From: an uncultured Lentisphaeria bacterium
Lineage (GTDB): Bacteria; Verrucomicrobiota; Lentisphaeria; Victivallales; UBA1829
Length of the DNA stretch: 33,761 nucleotides
Direction: 5' to 3'
NCBI GenBank assembly: GCA_905211485.1
Contig: CAJMAW010000014.1
Coordinates: 1 to 33,761 of the forward strand
Part shown: one piece after another, positions 9,702 to 17,720 of the stretch
Layout of the letters: each line of letters begins with the position of its first letter
How positions within the stretch are numbered: the stretch's first letter is position 1
Position numbers and translations under genes: made by a program
Notes under the pieces: model-generated
What the model saw: only the letters and a program-made list of their open reading frames with translations
The model's database searches: none
What the model was told of the DNA's origin: nothing

Positions 9702-11306
9702 ATGAGACGTTGTGTATGGCAAGTTTCTTTGACTGCGCTGCTGATCTTCTGCGCTTCCGCGATTGCGGAGGCGCAGGATTACTGGCGCGTGGTGAAAGAC
9801 ACTCAGATCAAGGAAATGAATACTTTTGAACGGGCGCAGTATCTAAAGGCCCTGAAGCTGCTGAACGAGCGTCAGTACCGTGCGGCGGCATCGGAATTTG
9901 AACGCTTTCTGATTCAGTTCCGGGATTCGCAGAATTCCATTCCCTACATGATTTTCATGCGGGCCTATTCCCTGCATCTGGCCAAGGATCGGAACAAGGC
10001 GATCAGCGTTTACAATGAGGTGCTTGACTTTTATCCGGATGTCATTGACGCTGCTGCCCCGGCTCTGTACTACCGCGGCATGGCTTACTTCGACAACGGA
10101 GATTACGCCAAAGGTATGCAGAGCATGAAGGAACTGGTGGATGATGAGGATTACCGGACGGAACCCGTGGCGGCAAACGCTTCCATCCGTCTGGTGGAAA
10201 ATCACTGGAAGAACAAGGAATTTGACCGGGCCTCCAGATATCTTCAGCAGATCAACCGCGATTTCCGCGAAACGGCCCCCCAGTCGGCAAACAATGCCCG
10301 GAATCTTTACGGAGCTTACTGTCTCTCCACCGGGAAAGGGCAGGATTATGCCAGATGGTATCTGGATGCTTATCGGGCAGAGGCGGAAAAAGAGAAGAAA
10401 TCCCCTGCGGAACAGCAGGTTGCGATGGTGCAGTCCCTGTATGACATCCTGATGCGGAGCTGGTGGACGTATTTTCAGAATGATATGCTCCGGAAATATC
10501 GCGGAGGGACGCGCGGAGTCGACCCTGCCGCTGAACTCTGGAAAGTCATGAAGGAATATCGGAACGCTTATATGAATGCGAAAAAGGAATGGACGTATTA
10601 CATTTCCGCGCTCCGGCTTCTGGCAGGGAGAGGGAATATCATCAAAGCGTCCGAATTTGAAAAGCTGGTTCAGGAGGCCATTTCCTGTATTGCGAAGACT
10701 CCGGATGACGATAAGAACAAGGACCGTCAGCAGAACCGTTACAAGGAGATGACGAACCTTCTCATAGACGGGAACCGTCTGCTGGATGCGACTGTGGCGA
10801 ATTCCCGGATCTCCGACAAGCAGACAGTTGCCTGGAACGGCTATCGGATCCTGGAAAAACAGGAGAAGTGGAACGACGCGATCAAACATCTGGAGACTTC
10901 GTCCGACGCCTTCAAATCCGATGCAGCTTTTGTGAAGAAGTGCAACTGGGCAAAGGCTTCCATTCTGAAGGACCGCCTGAAGAAGTATGACGATGCGATC
11001 AAACTTTACCGTGAGATATCGGAGCCGCCCGGAACCTTGTGGGCGATTGCCGAATGCCAGCAGCGGAAGGGCGATCTTTCCTCTGCGCTGAAAACACTCA
11101 TCGAAGTGGAGAACGCTTTCCCGAACGACGGCCCTGAAGCCGCGTGGCGGCGGGCGCAGTATCAGGAATGGGCGAAAAATTCGGAAATGGCAATCAAGGA
11201 AGCCCGTTACATTCTGAAGAAGTATCCGAGGTCTTCGCAGTCATCCGCTGCCCACCAGATGCTGGAACGCTATGGAATTGACACGGGCGGAGCCGTTGCC
11301 GACTGA
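9702..11306 (+). CDS. Exported TPR protein, 534 residues
   Basis: ATG 9702 has AAAGGA seven bases upstream and gives a clean Sec signal peptide (LTALLIFCASAIAEA, cleavage near residue 24). The mature protein is alpha-helical throughout. TPR pairs are readable at about residues 45-150 (YLKALKLLNERQYRAAASEF, AISVYNEVLDFYPD, ALYYRGMAYFDNGDYAKGMQ) and again at about 420-520 (DDAIKLYREI, KGDLSSALKTLIEVENAFP, AIKEARYILKKYP). The pattern resembles BamD/YbgF-type outer-membrane TPR proteins, but there is no lipobox. It lies 55 bases after the giant TPR gene and 88 before the next TPR gene, so it is probably co-transcribed. Its function is unknown; binding to its large neighbours or to peptidoglycan machinery is inference. 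Confidence 0.87.
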   Translation: MRRCVWQVSLTALLIFCASAIAEAQDYWRVVKDTQIKEMNTFERAQYLKALKLLNERQYRAAASEFERFLIQFRDSQNSIPYMIFMRAYSLHLAKDRNKAISVYNEVLDFYPDVIDAAAPALYYRGMAYFDNGDYAKGMQSMKELVDDEDYRTEPVAANASIRLVENHWKNKEFDRASRYLQQINRDFRETAPQSANNARNLYGAYCLSTGKGQDYARWYLDAYRAEAEKEKKSPAEQQVAMVQSLYDILMRSWWTYFQNDMLRKYRGGTRGVDPAAELWKVMKEYRNAYMNAKKEWTYYISALRLLAGRGNIIKASEFEKLVQEAISCIAKTPDDDKNKDRQQNRYKEMTNLLIDGNRLLDATVANSRISDKQTVAWNGYRILEKQEKWNDAIKHLETSSDAFKSDAAFVKKCNWAKASILKDRLKKYDDAIKLYREISEPPGTLWAIAECQQRKGDLSSALKTLIEVENAFPNDGPEAAWRRAQYQEWAKNSEMAIKEARYILKKYPRSSQSSAAHQMLERYGIDTGGAVAD

Positions 11307-11394
11307 GCCTGATTTTTGCATGGAGATATCATAAGAAAAATTAATATATGGAGCTGCGGATTTTATCGGAAGCATCTCCCGAACACAGGAAGAC

Positions 11395-13716
11395 ATGAAG
11401 ATGATGAAAAAGCTTTGTCGGACTAATCTGTTTTTGCGCCTTTTTGCGCTCTCCGTATTTTGCGGCGCCATTCTTCTTCCGGCGGAACTGGAGGCACAGG
11501 AAGCAGGCAAGACCAAGACCACAAAACGGTCCAAGAAGAAACGTGAAACTTCTCCCGATGCCCAAATGGAATATAATGCCCAGTTCATGCTGAACAAAGG
11601 GATCGAGTATCTGGAAGCCAAACAGGATGAACGCGGGATCAAGACGATTTCGCAGGTGGGACAGCAATATCCGGAATCCAAGGCTGCAGTGAAGGCTGAT
11701 CTGGTGCTGGGCAACTATTATATTGAGAAGAAGCAGTTTGATCTGGCGATCAAGCGTCTTTTGAAGACTGCTGAATCGGAGGACCCCGAAATCCAGGCGG
11801 AATCCCTTTACAAGGCGGGGATCTGCTACTACAATCAGAACCAGTACAATCAGGCGTTCATGTCCCTGAGGCAGGTGGTGAACAAGTTTCCGGGGAGTGT
11901 GTATGCCAATGAGGCGTGTTACTATATCGGGCTCTGTCATTTCAGTCTGAACCGCTGGACGCAGGCCGTGGAGGCGCTGGAAAAGGTCGGGACCAGTGTT
12001 CCCCCCGAAGAGAGCGGGACCATGCCGGGAAAAGAGGCGTATGCGGAAGCCGGGCAGCGTCTGTATGTCAAGGTTTATGATGAAGACCTGGTTGTTTTCT
12101 TCAACGAGGATGAAAACAGGCAGCTGACCGTCTCCCTCAGCAATACGAACGGAGATAAAGAACAGATTACAATGGAGCCTCTGGGCAAGGAAGGCGCCAC
12201 TTTCATCGGATCCATTCCGACCGTTCCCGGAGAACCGAAACCCAATGACGGTGTCCTTCAGACCAAGGGCGGAGATGTCGTGACTGTCACATATCTGGAC
12301 ACTCAGACGGGTGAGGGCGAGCGCAATAAGGACATCATTGCGAAAATCAATCTGGTTTCCACCGCAACGGTGGGATTCACCAACGGGGATTTCCAGGACT
12401 ATGCCTACGGCGTCTTCGCCGATCAGAATTTTTTCATGCGTGTGCGCGATCTGGATATGGACAAGACTCCGGAGAAAGACCGTGTGAAGGTTAAGGTGAC
12501 TTCGCTTTACAAGGAACAGAAGGAAGAAGACCCCGGTGCGGGAGTCGATCTCGACAATGAGGAACCCGAATTCAAGGTTCGCGATGAACGCGAATATGAA
12601 CTTGTGGAAACGGAGCCGCGCAGCGGGGTTTTTGTGGGCGTCGCGAAGACCTACCTTGAGAATCCGGATCTGGAACTGTTGGACAGCTCCACTCCGGCAG
12701 ACGGGGATGCGCCCCTGCGCGTACAGAGAGACGACATCCTCACAATCGAATATCTTGACGAGGTGCATATCGCCGGGACCAATGATCCCATGACACGCGC
12801 TCAGAAAGCCACCCTTCTCACCGGCGAGGTGAAGGATGTGAACATTGAACATCTTGTTGTGAAGGATTTGGATCTCAGAGCCAGAAAGAATCTTGTGGAA
12901 GCCAAAATGCTTCTTCAGTTGGGACAGATTTTCAAGGAAGTCGGTCTTCTTGAATATGCCAACAACAAGGCTGCCGAGGGAGTGGAGAAAATCGACGATC
13001 TGCTGAAGATCAACGCCGAGGCCAGCCTGGAACGTTCGGTTCTGGAAGACGCCTTCAATATCAAATGGGAACTTCTGATTGTCCAGAACAAGATACAGGA
13101 GGCAATCAACGTCTGCAGCACGCTGATCAAAATGTTCCCCGATTCCTCACTAGTGGACCGTGCTCTCATGAAAATCGCGGAAGTCAAAATTCAGGAGGGA
13201 AGCGAACGCTCCATCAATGAAGGTCTGAACATCTACCGTGGTATTCTCCAACTCCCGAAATCGGATCTGAAGGCGGAGGCGCAGTACAGAATCGCCGAAG
13301 TGAAGGATACGGAAGCCAGAAAGAAAACCAAGGAAATGCAGGCGAAACAGCCGACTTACCGGCCGAATTACAGCAACGTCATGCTTGAATACAAGAAGTG
13401 CTCCGACAATTACCCGGATTCCCCGTTTGCCGGGCAGGCTCTCGAAAAAATCGCCGATTTCTATATCGAAACGGAAGACTTCCCGCGCGTAATCGAAATG
13501 ATGGAACAGGTGTTCCGCGATTATCCCGATGCGGACTTCCTGCACAATATGCTTTACAAATGGGCCATTGCCGCGTATAAACTCAATCGCTTTGAAGTTG
13601 CGAACGAGAAGTGTGAACAGCTCATGAGCGAATATCCGAATTCGATCTCGGCACGGAAGGCACAGCAGATCAAACAGATGATTCAGAAGCGTGTTGAGGC
13701 CGTGGAATCCAATTGA
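11395..13716 (+). CDS. Exported TPR and beta-module protein, 773 residues
   Basis: This is a smaller relative in architecture of the 2538-residue protein. Starts at 11395 or 11401 both serve an AGGA element at 11387-11390. A signal peptide (LFALSVFCGAILLPAELEA) is followed by a basic linker (KTTKRSKKKRE). N-terminal TPRs span about residues 55-210 (SLRQVVNKFPGS, CHFSLNRWTQAVEALEKV). Two copies of the beta module follow, near 220-315 (LYVKVYDEDL...GDVVTVTYLD) and 345-470 (FFMRVRDLDMDKTPEKD...ETEPRSGVFVG...DDILTIEYLDE). C-terminal TPRs run from about 490 to 773. The module is the same one seen several times in the giant protein, so the two probably assemble together or bind the same partner. 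No enzymatic motif is seen. Confidence 0.87.
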   Translation: MKMMKKLCRTNLFLRLFALSVFCGAILLPAELEAQEAGKTKTTKRSKKKRETSPDAQMEYNAQFMLNKGIEYLEAKQDERGIKTISQVGQQYPESKAAVKADLVLGNYYIEKKQFDLAIKRLLKTAESEDPEIQAESLYKAGICYYNQNQYNQAFMSLRQVVNKFPGSVYANEACYYIGLCHFSLNRWTQAVEALEKVGTSVPPEESGTMPGKEAYAEAGQRLYVKVYDEDLVVFFNEDENRQLTVSLSNTNGDKEQITMEPLGKEGATFIGSIPTVPGEPKPNDGVLQTKGGDVVTVTYLDTQTGEGERNKDIIAKINLVSTATVGFTNGDFQDYAYGVFADQNFFMRVRDLDMDKTPEKDRVKVKVTSLYKEQKEEDPGAGVDLDNEEPEFKVRDEREYELVETEPRSGVFVGVAKTYLENPDLELLDSSTPADGDAPLRVQRDDILTIEYLDEVHIAGTNDPMTRAQKATLLTGEVKDVNIEHLVVKDLDLRARKNLVEAKMLLQLGQIFKEVGLLEYANNKAAEGVEKIDDLLKINAEASLERSVLEDAFNIKWELLIVQNKIQEAINVCSTLIKMFPDSSLVDRALMKIAEVKIQEGSERSINEGLNIYRGILQLPKSDLKAEAQYRIAEVKDTEARKKTKEMQAKQPTYRPNYSNVMLEYKKCSDNYPDSPFAGQALEKIADFYIETEDFPRVIEMMEQVFRDYPDADFLHNMLYKWAIAAYKLNRFEVANEKCEQLMSEYPNSISARKAQQIKQMIQKRVEAVESN

Positions 13717-13808
13717 CAGGAATTGGCCTCTTGCCCGGCACCCCGGCGTGAGGATGTACGGAAACAAAGGAAGAAATTAATTCATATCAACAGAAAAGGT
13801 GGAATAAA

Positions 13809-14459
13809 ATGTTGGAGTACATTTTTGACGGCGGGTTTCTCATGTACCCGATCACTCTCATGTCCGTTGTGGGGCTGGCAGTCATGATCGACCGCTACTG
13901 CGCGTTTCGCGATGCGAAACGGGATACGGCGGAACTCCGCGCGAAGGTGATGGAGTGTCTCGGAGAGAACCGTATAGAGGATGCGATTGAGGCATGTAGC
14001 GAATGCGGTGGTCCCGTCGCGGCAGTGCTGCTTGTCGGGTTGACCAAATTCAAGAAACTCCAGGGGACTGGAAGGACTCCGACCGAAATGGCGGAAAACG
14101 TGTCCAAGTCAATGGATGAATATGCTCCGCATGCAATCGGAGTGCTGGAGCGCAACATCGGAGCGCTGCCGATTGTCGCGAGTCTCTCGCCGCTGCTGGG
14201 AATGACGGGGACGGTGACAGGAATGATCTCCTCCTTCAATGCCATGGCGAGCGCGACGAATCTGGAGGCGTCTACGGTGTCTGCCGGTATTTCGGAAGCC
14301 CTGATCACGACTGCCGGCGGACTGCTTGTCGCCATGCCTTCCGTGATCGCATACAACATCTTTTCCAAGATGGTCGACAATCATGTGACCGATATTGAAA
14401 GCAGTGCGACAGAACTTTCCGATTTCATCATGCTGGACTATGTCCCTCCTCAGGATTGA
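13809..14459 (+). CDS. exbB: ExbB/TolQ/MotA-family proton channel subunit
   Basis: Inner-membrane motor subunit of the ExbB/TolQ family; these form a pentamer around an ExbD dimer and use the proton motive force. The 216-residue protein has the expected three helices: about 14-34 (LMYPITLMSVVGLAVMIDRY), 117-143 and 160-185. It also has the two family signatures, PLLGMTGTVTGMI and EALITTAGGLLVAMPSVIAYN. The start is supported by AAAGGTGG upstream of ATG 13809. Length is typical of the short ExbB group, without the long cytoplasmic tail of ZorA or the extra features of MotA. It follows the TPR genes by 92 bases and precedes two exbD genes. Whether it is functionally ExbB-, TolQ- or otherwise type cannot be told from the sequence, so the symbol is family-level. 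Confidence 0.93.
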   Translation: MLEYIFDGGFLMYPITLMSVVGLAVMIDRYCAFRDAKRDTAELRAKVMECLGENRIEDAIEACSECGGPVAAVLLVGLTKFKKLQGTGRTPTEMAENVSKSMDEYAPHAIGVLERNIGALPIVASLSPLLGMTGTVTGMISSFNAMASATNLEASTVSAGISEALITTAGGLLVAMPSVIAYNIFSKMVDNHVTDIESSATELSDFIMLDYVPPQD

Positions 14460-14509
14460 AGAGAATCCATGACGGAATCACTGAGAGAGAAGACAGAGAA
14501 AAGAATACT

Positions 14510-14550
14510 CACAGCACCCCGTTTTTGCGCCGCGTTCCCGCCGCGCTGTG
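14510..14550 (+). other. Stem-loop between exbB and first exbD
   Basis: CACAGC (14510-14515) pairs with GCTGTG (14545-14550), with further GC-rich self-complementary sequence inside the loop. There is no T-tract after it, so it is not a standard terminator. It lies in the only sizeable gap (121 bases) within the motor genes and could affect mRNA stability or the ratio of channel to stator-rod protein. That role is a guess. Confidence 0.3.
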
Positions 14551-14580
14551 TGGTCTGTGTGAAGGAGGAGGCATCAGAGG

Positions 14581-15060
14581 ATGATTAAAAGACGCAAGAA
14601 ACCGCCCCTGGTCGATGTGGAGGTCGGTTCTTTTTCCGACATCGCGTTCCTCCTGATCATCTTTTTCATTCTGACGACTCAGATTGCAAGATTCACCGGG
14701 CATCTGGTCACGATTCCCTCCGGAGCGCCGTCCGAGGGGGAGAAAAAGGAAGAGGAGAAGCAGATTACGGTGAATATCGCTTCCGACGGAAGTCTCACAT
14801 ATTCGACCGGAGAAAACAGCAATGTGCCCCTGACGCTCGAAGAACTCAAGGTCAAAATGCTCGAAGAGAATTTTCCTGCGAAGGAGCCGGAGAAACGCCT
14901 GGTGATTGTGGACAGCAAGGCGGACGTCCCCTATGAGTTGTATTACAAGGTTGTCATGATCATCAGCGACTGCGGCGGAGTTCTGACGCTGATCGACTAC
15001 GGCGGCGACTCCGGCGGAGAAGGCGGCACGAATGACAGCGGGCAGCAGGAAGGAAGCTGA
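14581..15060 (+). CDS. exbD: ExbD/TolR-family protein, first copy
   Basis: Single-helix partner of ExbB. The helix is at about residues 18-36 and carries the essential membrane Asp at position 20 (SFSDIAFLLIIFFILTTQ), the proton-binding residue in ExbD and TolR. A Lys/Arg-rich N-terminus (MIKRRKKPP) places the start inside. The periplasmic domain (about 45-145) has the TolR-like pattern of a beta strand after QITVNI and LVIVDSKADVPYELYYKV. A Gly/Ser/Asp-rich tail (YGGDSGGEGGTND) ends the 159-residue protein. AAGGAGG lies 13 bases upstream of ATG 14581. The second exbD begins three bases after the stop, so the two are almost certainly co-translated. Confidence 0.93.
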   Translation: MIKRRKKPPLVDVEVGSFSDIAFLLIIFFILTTQIARFTGHLVTIPSGAPSEGEKKEEEKQITVNIASDGSLTYSTGENSNVPLTLEELKVKMLEENFPAKEPEKRLVIVDSKADVPYELYYKVVMIISDCGGVLTLIDYGGDSGGEGGTNDSGQQEGS

Positions 15061-15063
15061 ATT

Positions 15064-15483
15064 ATGAGCAAACAATCGAGAGCGCGCACCCGGACAAGGG
15101 TGAATATTTATGTGCCTACCGCGTCGATGGGGGATATCGCGTTTCTTCTGATCATCTTCTTCATGCTGACGTCAAAATTCATGCAGGAATCGCATGTGGT
15201 GTACAAGGAGGCGGAGTCTCCGGACATTGTCACGGTGGACGATACCTCATTTTCGGTCATTGTCGATGAAAAGGGAGCCATCTGGCTTCAGGGGCAGCCG
15301 TGTTCCTCACCCGAGGAGCTCCGCATGGCGCTGGAACGCCTGATCGGAGAGAAGAAGGATACCGTTGTCATGCTGAAAATCGACAGGAATGCGACGGAGT
15401 CGCAGTTCGGGCCCGTGCTGATGAACCTCGGCAACGTGGGCGTGCGGATCGCCATGACCGGAACGAAATCGAAAACATATTAA
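15064..15483 (+). CDS. exbD: ExbD/TolR-family protein, second copy
   Basis: A second, divergent ExbD/TolR protein of 139 residues. The basic N-terminus (SRARTRTR) precedes one helix with the essential Asp at position 24 (MGDIAFLLIIFFMLTSKFM). The periplasmic part has the family pattern (FSVIVDEKGAIWLQG, VVMLKIDRNATESQFGPVLMNLGNVGVRIAM). Outside the helix it differs clearly from the first copy, so it is not a recent duplicate; a mixed dimer around one ExbB ring is plausible. It starts three bases after the first exbD stop. Confidence 0.93.
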   Translation: MSKQSRARTRTRVNIYVPTASMGDIAFLLIIFFMLTSKFMQESHVVYKEAESPDIVTVDDTSFSVIVDEKGAIWLQGQPCSSPEELRMALERLIGEKKDTVVMLKIDRNATESQFGPVLMNLGNVGVRIAMTGTKSKTY

Positions 15484-15522
15484 ATTAAAAATTCAAACAG
15501 ATTTTCAAACAGGAGTTGAAAA

Positions 15523-16005
15523 ATGCAGGAAAACAGGACTGATGACATCAAGCCGGACGCCCTTATGGCGGACATCGCCAAGCCGCGTCTGATCCCGTGC
15601 TTCGGCATTTCCTTTGCCGTTCATATTGTCATGCTTCTTCTTCTTTCCATCACCTTTCTCGGGAACTGTTTCAAATACGGCACGATTCACCCGAAGGCCG
15701 CGATGAAGCAGGAGGCCAAGGAACTGAAGGAAAAACAGGCCGAGGAGGAAAGACAGAACCTGATCAAGCGTGCCGAGGAAGCGGCCAAAAAGAAGAAAGC
15801 CGCTGCGGAACAGCAGCAGAAGGAAACTCAGGGAGCTGCTTCAGCCTCCTCCATTCCCGCGGGCATGTCTCCTGATGAAGCAAGAATGAAGGAAATCGAG
15901 GCGAAGGCAAAGGCCGAGGGCAAGGAAGTCCCGGAAATGATCCGGATTCTGAACGAAACTTCGGACGAAAGACCTGAAACCAGCGATCTCTCCCTTGAAC
16001 TCTGA
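15523..16005 (+). CDS. TonB/TolA-like small transducer without receptor domain
   Basis: ATG 15523 has AGGAG nine bases upstream. One helix lies at about residues 27-47 (FGISFAVHIVMLLLLSITF). Inside it, Ser30, His34 and Leu41 have the spacing of the SHLS pattern (S, H at +4, L at +11) through which TonB and TolA contact ExbB/TolQ; the fourth position (+15) is Phe rather than Ser. The periplasmic part is a Lys/Glu/Ala-rich coiled coil (about 58-98), then an Ala/Ser/Pro stretch and an acidic tail. The protein ends at 160 residues, with none of the C-terminal beta-alpha domain that TonB and TolA use for receptors or Pal. It sits between the exbDs and the DUF4159 gene, so I infer it links the motor to a neighbour-encoded partner. 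Confidence 0.75.
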   Translation: MQENRTDDIKPDALMADIAKPRLIPCFGISFAVHIVMLLLLSITFLGNCFKYGTIHPKAAMKQEAKELKEKQAEEERQNLIKRAEEAAKKKKAAAEQQQKETQGAASASSIPAGMSPDEARMKEIEAKAKAEGKEVPEMIRILNETSDERPETSDLSLEL

Positions 16006-16040
16006 GCACCGCACGCAGTCAGTGACAGGCGGGTGTAACT

Positions 16041-17720
16041 ATGACGGATCCCACAATAAAAAATAAACAGCAATGGAAATGTGGAGACATGATTCTCCTT
16101 TGCCTGGACTGGATCGGCCGGGCGCATACTTTTGCGGCCAGAATTTTCCTGCTGATCTGCGTCCGGTATATCGGAGGATTTTTCGGACGGATTTCCTGGT
16201 CCGGGCGTTTCGGGCTGATGTCCGCCGTCGCGGCGGGACTGATGATCAATTTCTCCCTGCTGCGCGCCGCACCGCTGATTTCCTATTCCGAGTTCACTCC
16301 GGAACAGGTGGCCGCCCTGCAGGAAAGCAATGCGTTCGCCGCCGTGAACGCATTTCATTATCTGAGCTGGTGCCTGGCATTGCTTCTTCTCTGCAACATT
16401 GTGCTGGCCTATCGGCGGACGAGATTGTCCTATCATGTGCTGCAGCTTGCGGCATGGGGATTTTTCTTTGCCTGGATCGTTCTCCTGTTCCTGGCGTTTG
16501 ACATCCCGAATGCTCTGCTGGGACTGAACCGAGAAGATTTCGACAACGTCATGCGCAACATGCTGTGGTTCGATTATCTGTGGCTCTGGATCCCGGGCTT
16601 TGTCATGAGCGTGTTTTTTGCGCTGCCGACACTGCGTTCCACTGTCAAGGCTTATTACCATGTTCCGCTGAAAGCTCATGAGTTCGGGGACAAGGTGCTG
16701 GATGATTTCCTCTGCAGAGGACGCAATCCACAGATCTACCGTTCTTCCTACTGGGCGTTTGCGTATCATTTCATCATTCTGCTGCTGATTCCCCTGCTGA
16801 TGAGACTCTTCGTCACTTATGACTCCTATGAGATCCCGAAAGGGGACGGGACTCCGGCGGCTCAGGTGATCAAAACCGTCAAACCCCCCAAAAAGAAACC
16901 CAAACGGGAATATGTGCTGAATCCGAACAGCCCGATCATTTTCAAACAGCCTGAACTGGATGACTCCATTTCCAAGGAACTGGACGAAATGACACAGGAT
17001 GTCTATACAGCCACGGCCATCGGACCCGTCACGAACAAGAAAAACGCGCGTCCGGGCTGGCCGAACGGAATGGAGAACGCCCGCGTCCGTTTCATCCGGC
17101 TCGAATATTCAGGCGGTGACTGGAATCAGGACATGGGGAAGGATGCCGATTACAACATCCTTCTGAAAGTCAGAGAATACAGCGGAGGATTCAAAATCGC
17201 GGAAGACACCGAATCCAAAAAGATTATCGAACTGAACCGCTTCAGAAAAGGCAAGTCGCCCCCCTTCGTTTATATCACGGGACGCGGCAACATCAACATC
17301 AATCAGCAGGAAGTGAAAATCCTCCGCAAGTATCTGCTCGAGGACGGAGGCATGATCTTCGCAGACAACGGAGGCGGACATTTCGACCGTTCCATCCGCG
17401 CCATGCTCAGACGCGTTCTCCCTGATCTCGACTTTGTCGACATCGCCAATGACGACATCATTTATCAGGTCCCCTTCAGTTTCCCGAACGGAGCACCCCC
17501 CCTCTGGGCCCATTCCGGCAAACGTGCTCAGGGAATCAAGTACAATGGACGATGGATTGTCTTTTATCATCAGGGCGATATCAATGACGCATGGAAAACC
17601 GGCGGATCCGGTGTTTCCCCTGAAATCCGGGAACGCGCCTTCCAGATGGGAGTCAATGTCATCTGTTACGCTTTCACCCAGTATCTGGCTCATGTCTACG
17701 GGACCCAGTTCTCTGAGTAA
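16041..17720 (+). CDS. Five-helix membrane protein with Lys/Pro linker and DUF4159 domain
   Basis: This 559-residue protein closes the ExbBD block. About five transmembrane helices are visible (near 57-77, 107-125, 134-154, 177-196 and 239-258). A TonB-like basic Pro/Lys stretch follows (TVKPPKKKPKRE, 279-290), then a linker and a C-terminal domain from about 346 with DUF4159 features (RFIRLEYSGGDW, PPFVYITGRGN, LEDGGMIFADNGGG, GINHMAW-type motifs absent). With five helices and a cytoplasmic N-terminus, linker and DUF4159 would face the periplasm. The last helix has His243 in a TonB-helix-like position, but Ala where TonB has Ser. DUF4159 has no established biochemical function that I know of. 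The ribosome-binding site is weak (GGCGGG). Start choice is moderate. Confidence 0.85.
   Translation: MTDPTIKNKQQWKCGDMILLCLDWIGRAHTFAARIFLLICVRYIGGFFGRISWSGRFGLMSAVAAGLMINFSLLRAAPLISYSEFTPEQVAALQESNAFAAVNAFHYLSWCLALLLLCNIVLAYRRTRLSYHVLQLAAWGFFFAWIVLLFLAFDIPNALLGLNREDFDNVMRNMLWFDYLWLWIPGFVMSVFFALPTLRSTVKAYYHVPLKAHEFGDKVLDDFLCRGRNPQIYRSSYWAFAYHFIILLLIPLLMRLFVTYDSYEIPKGDGTPAAQVIKTVKPPKKKPKREYVLNPNSPIIFKQPELDDSISKELDEMTQDVYTATAIGPVTNKKNARPGWPNGMENARVRFIRLEYSGGDWNQDMGKDADYNILLKVREYSGGFKIAEDTESKKIIELNRFRKGKSPPFVYITGRGNININQQEVKILRKYLLEDGGMIFADNGGGHFDRSIRAMLRRVLPDLDFVDIANDDIIYQVPFSFPNGAPPLWAHSGKRAQGIKYNGRWIVFYHQGDINDAWKTGGSGVSPEIRERAFQMGVNVICYAFTQYLAHVYGTQFSE

Noticed and set aside
13809..17720. 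Zorya-type phage defence, or a flagellar stator
   Set aside because: There is no ZorC, ZorD or ZorE-like gene, the ExbB lacks a long ZorA tail, and the ExbDs lack a peptidoglycan-binding OmpA-like domain.
2030..17720. A standard Tol-Pal locus
   Set aside because: TolB, Pal and a TolA C-terminal domain are absent. TPR proteins alone (as CpoB/YbgF) are not enough, and there are two ExbDs plus DUF4159.
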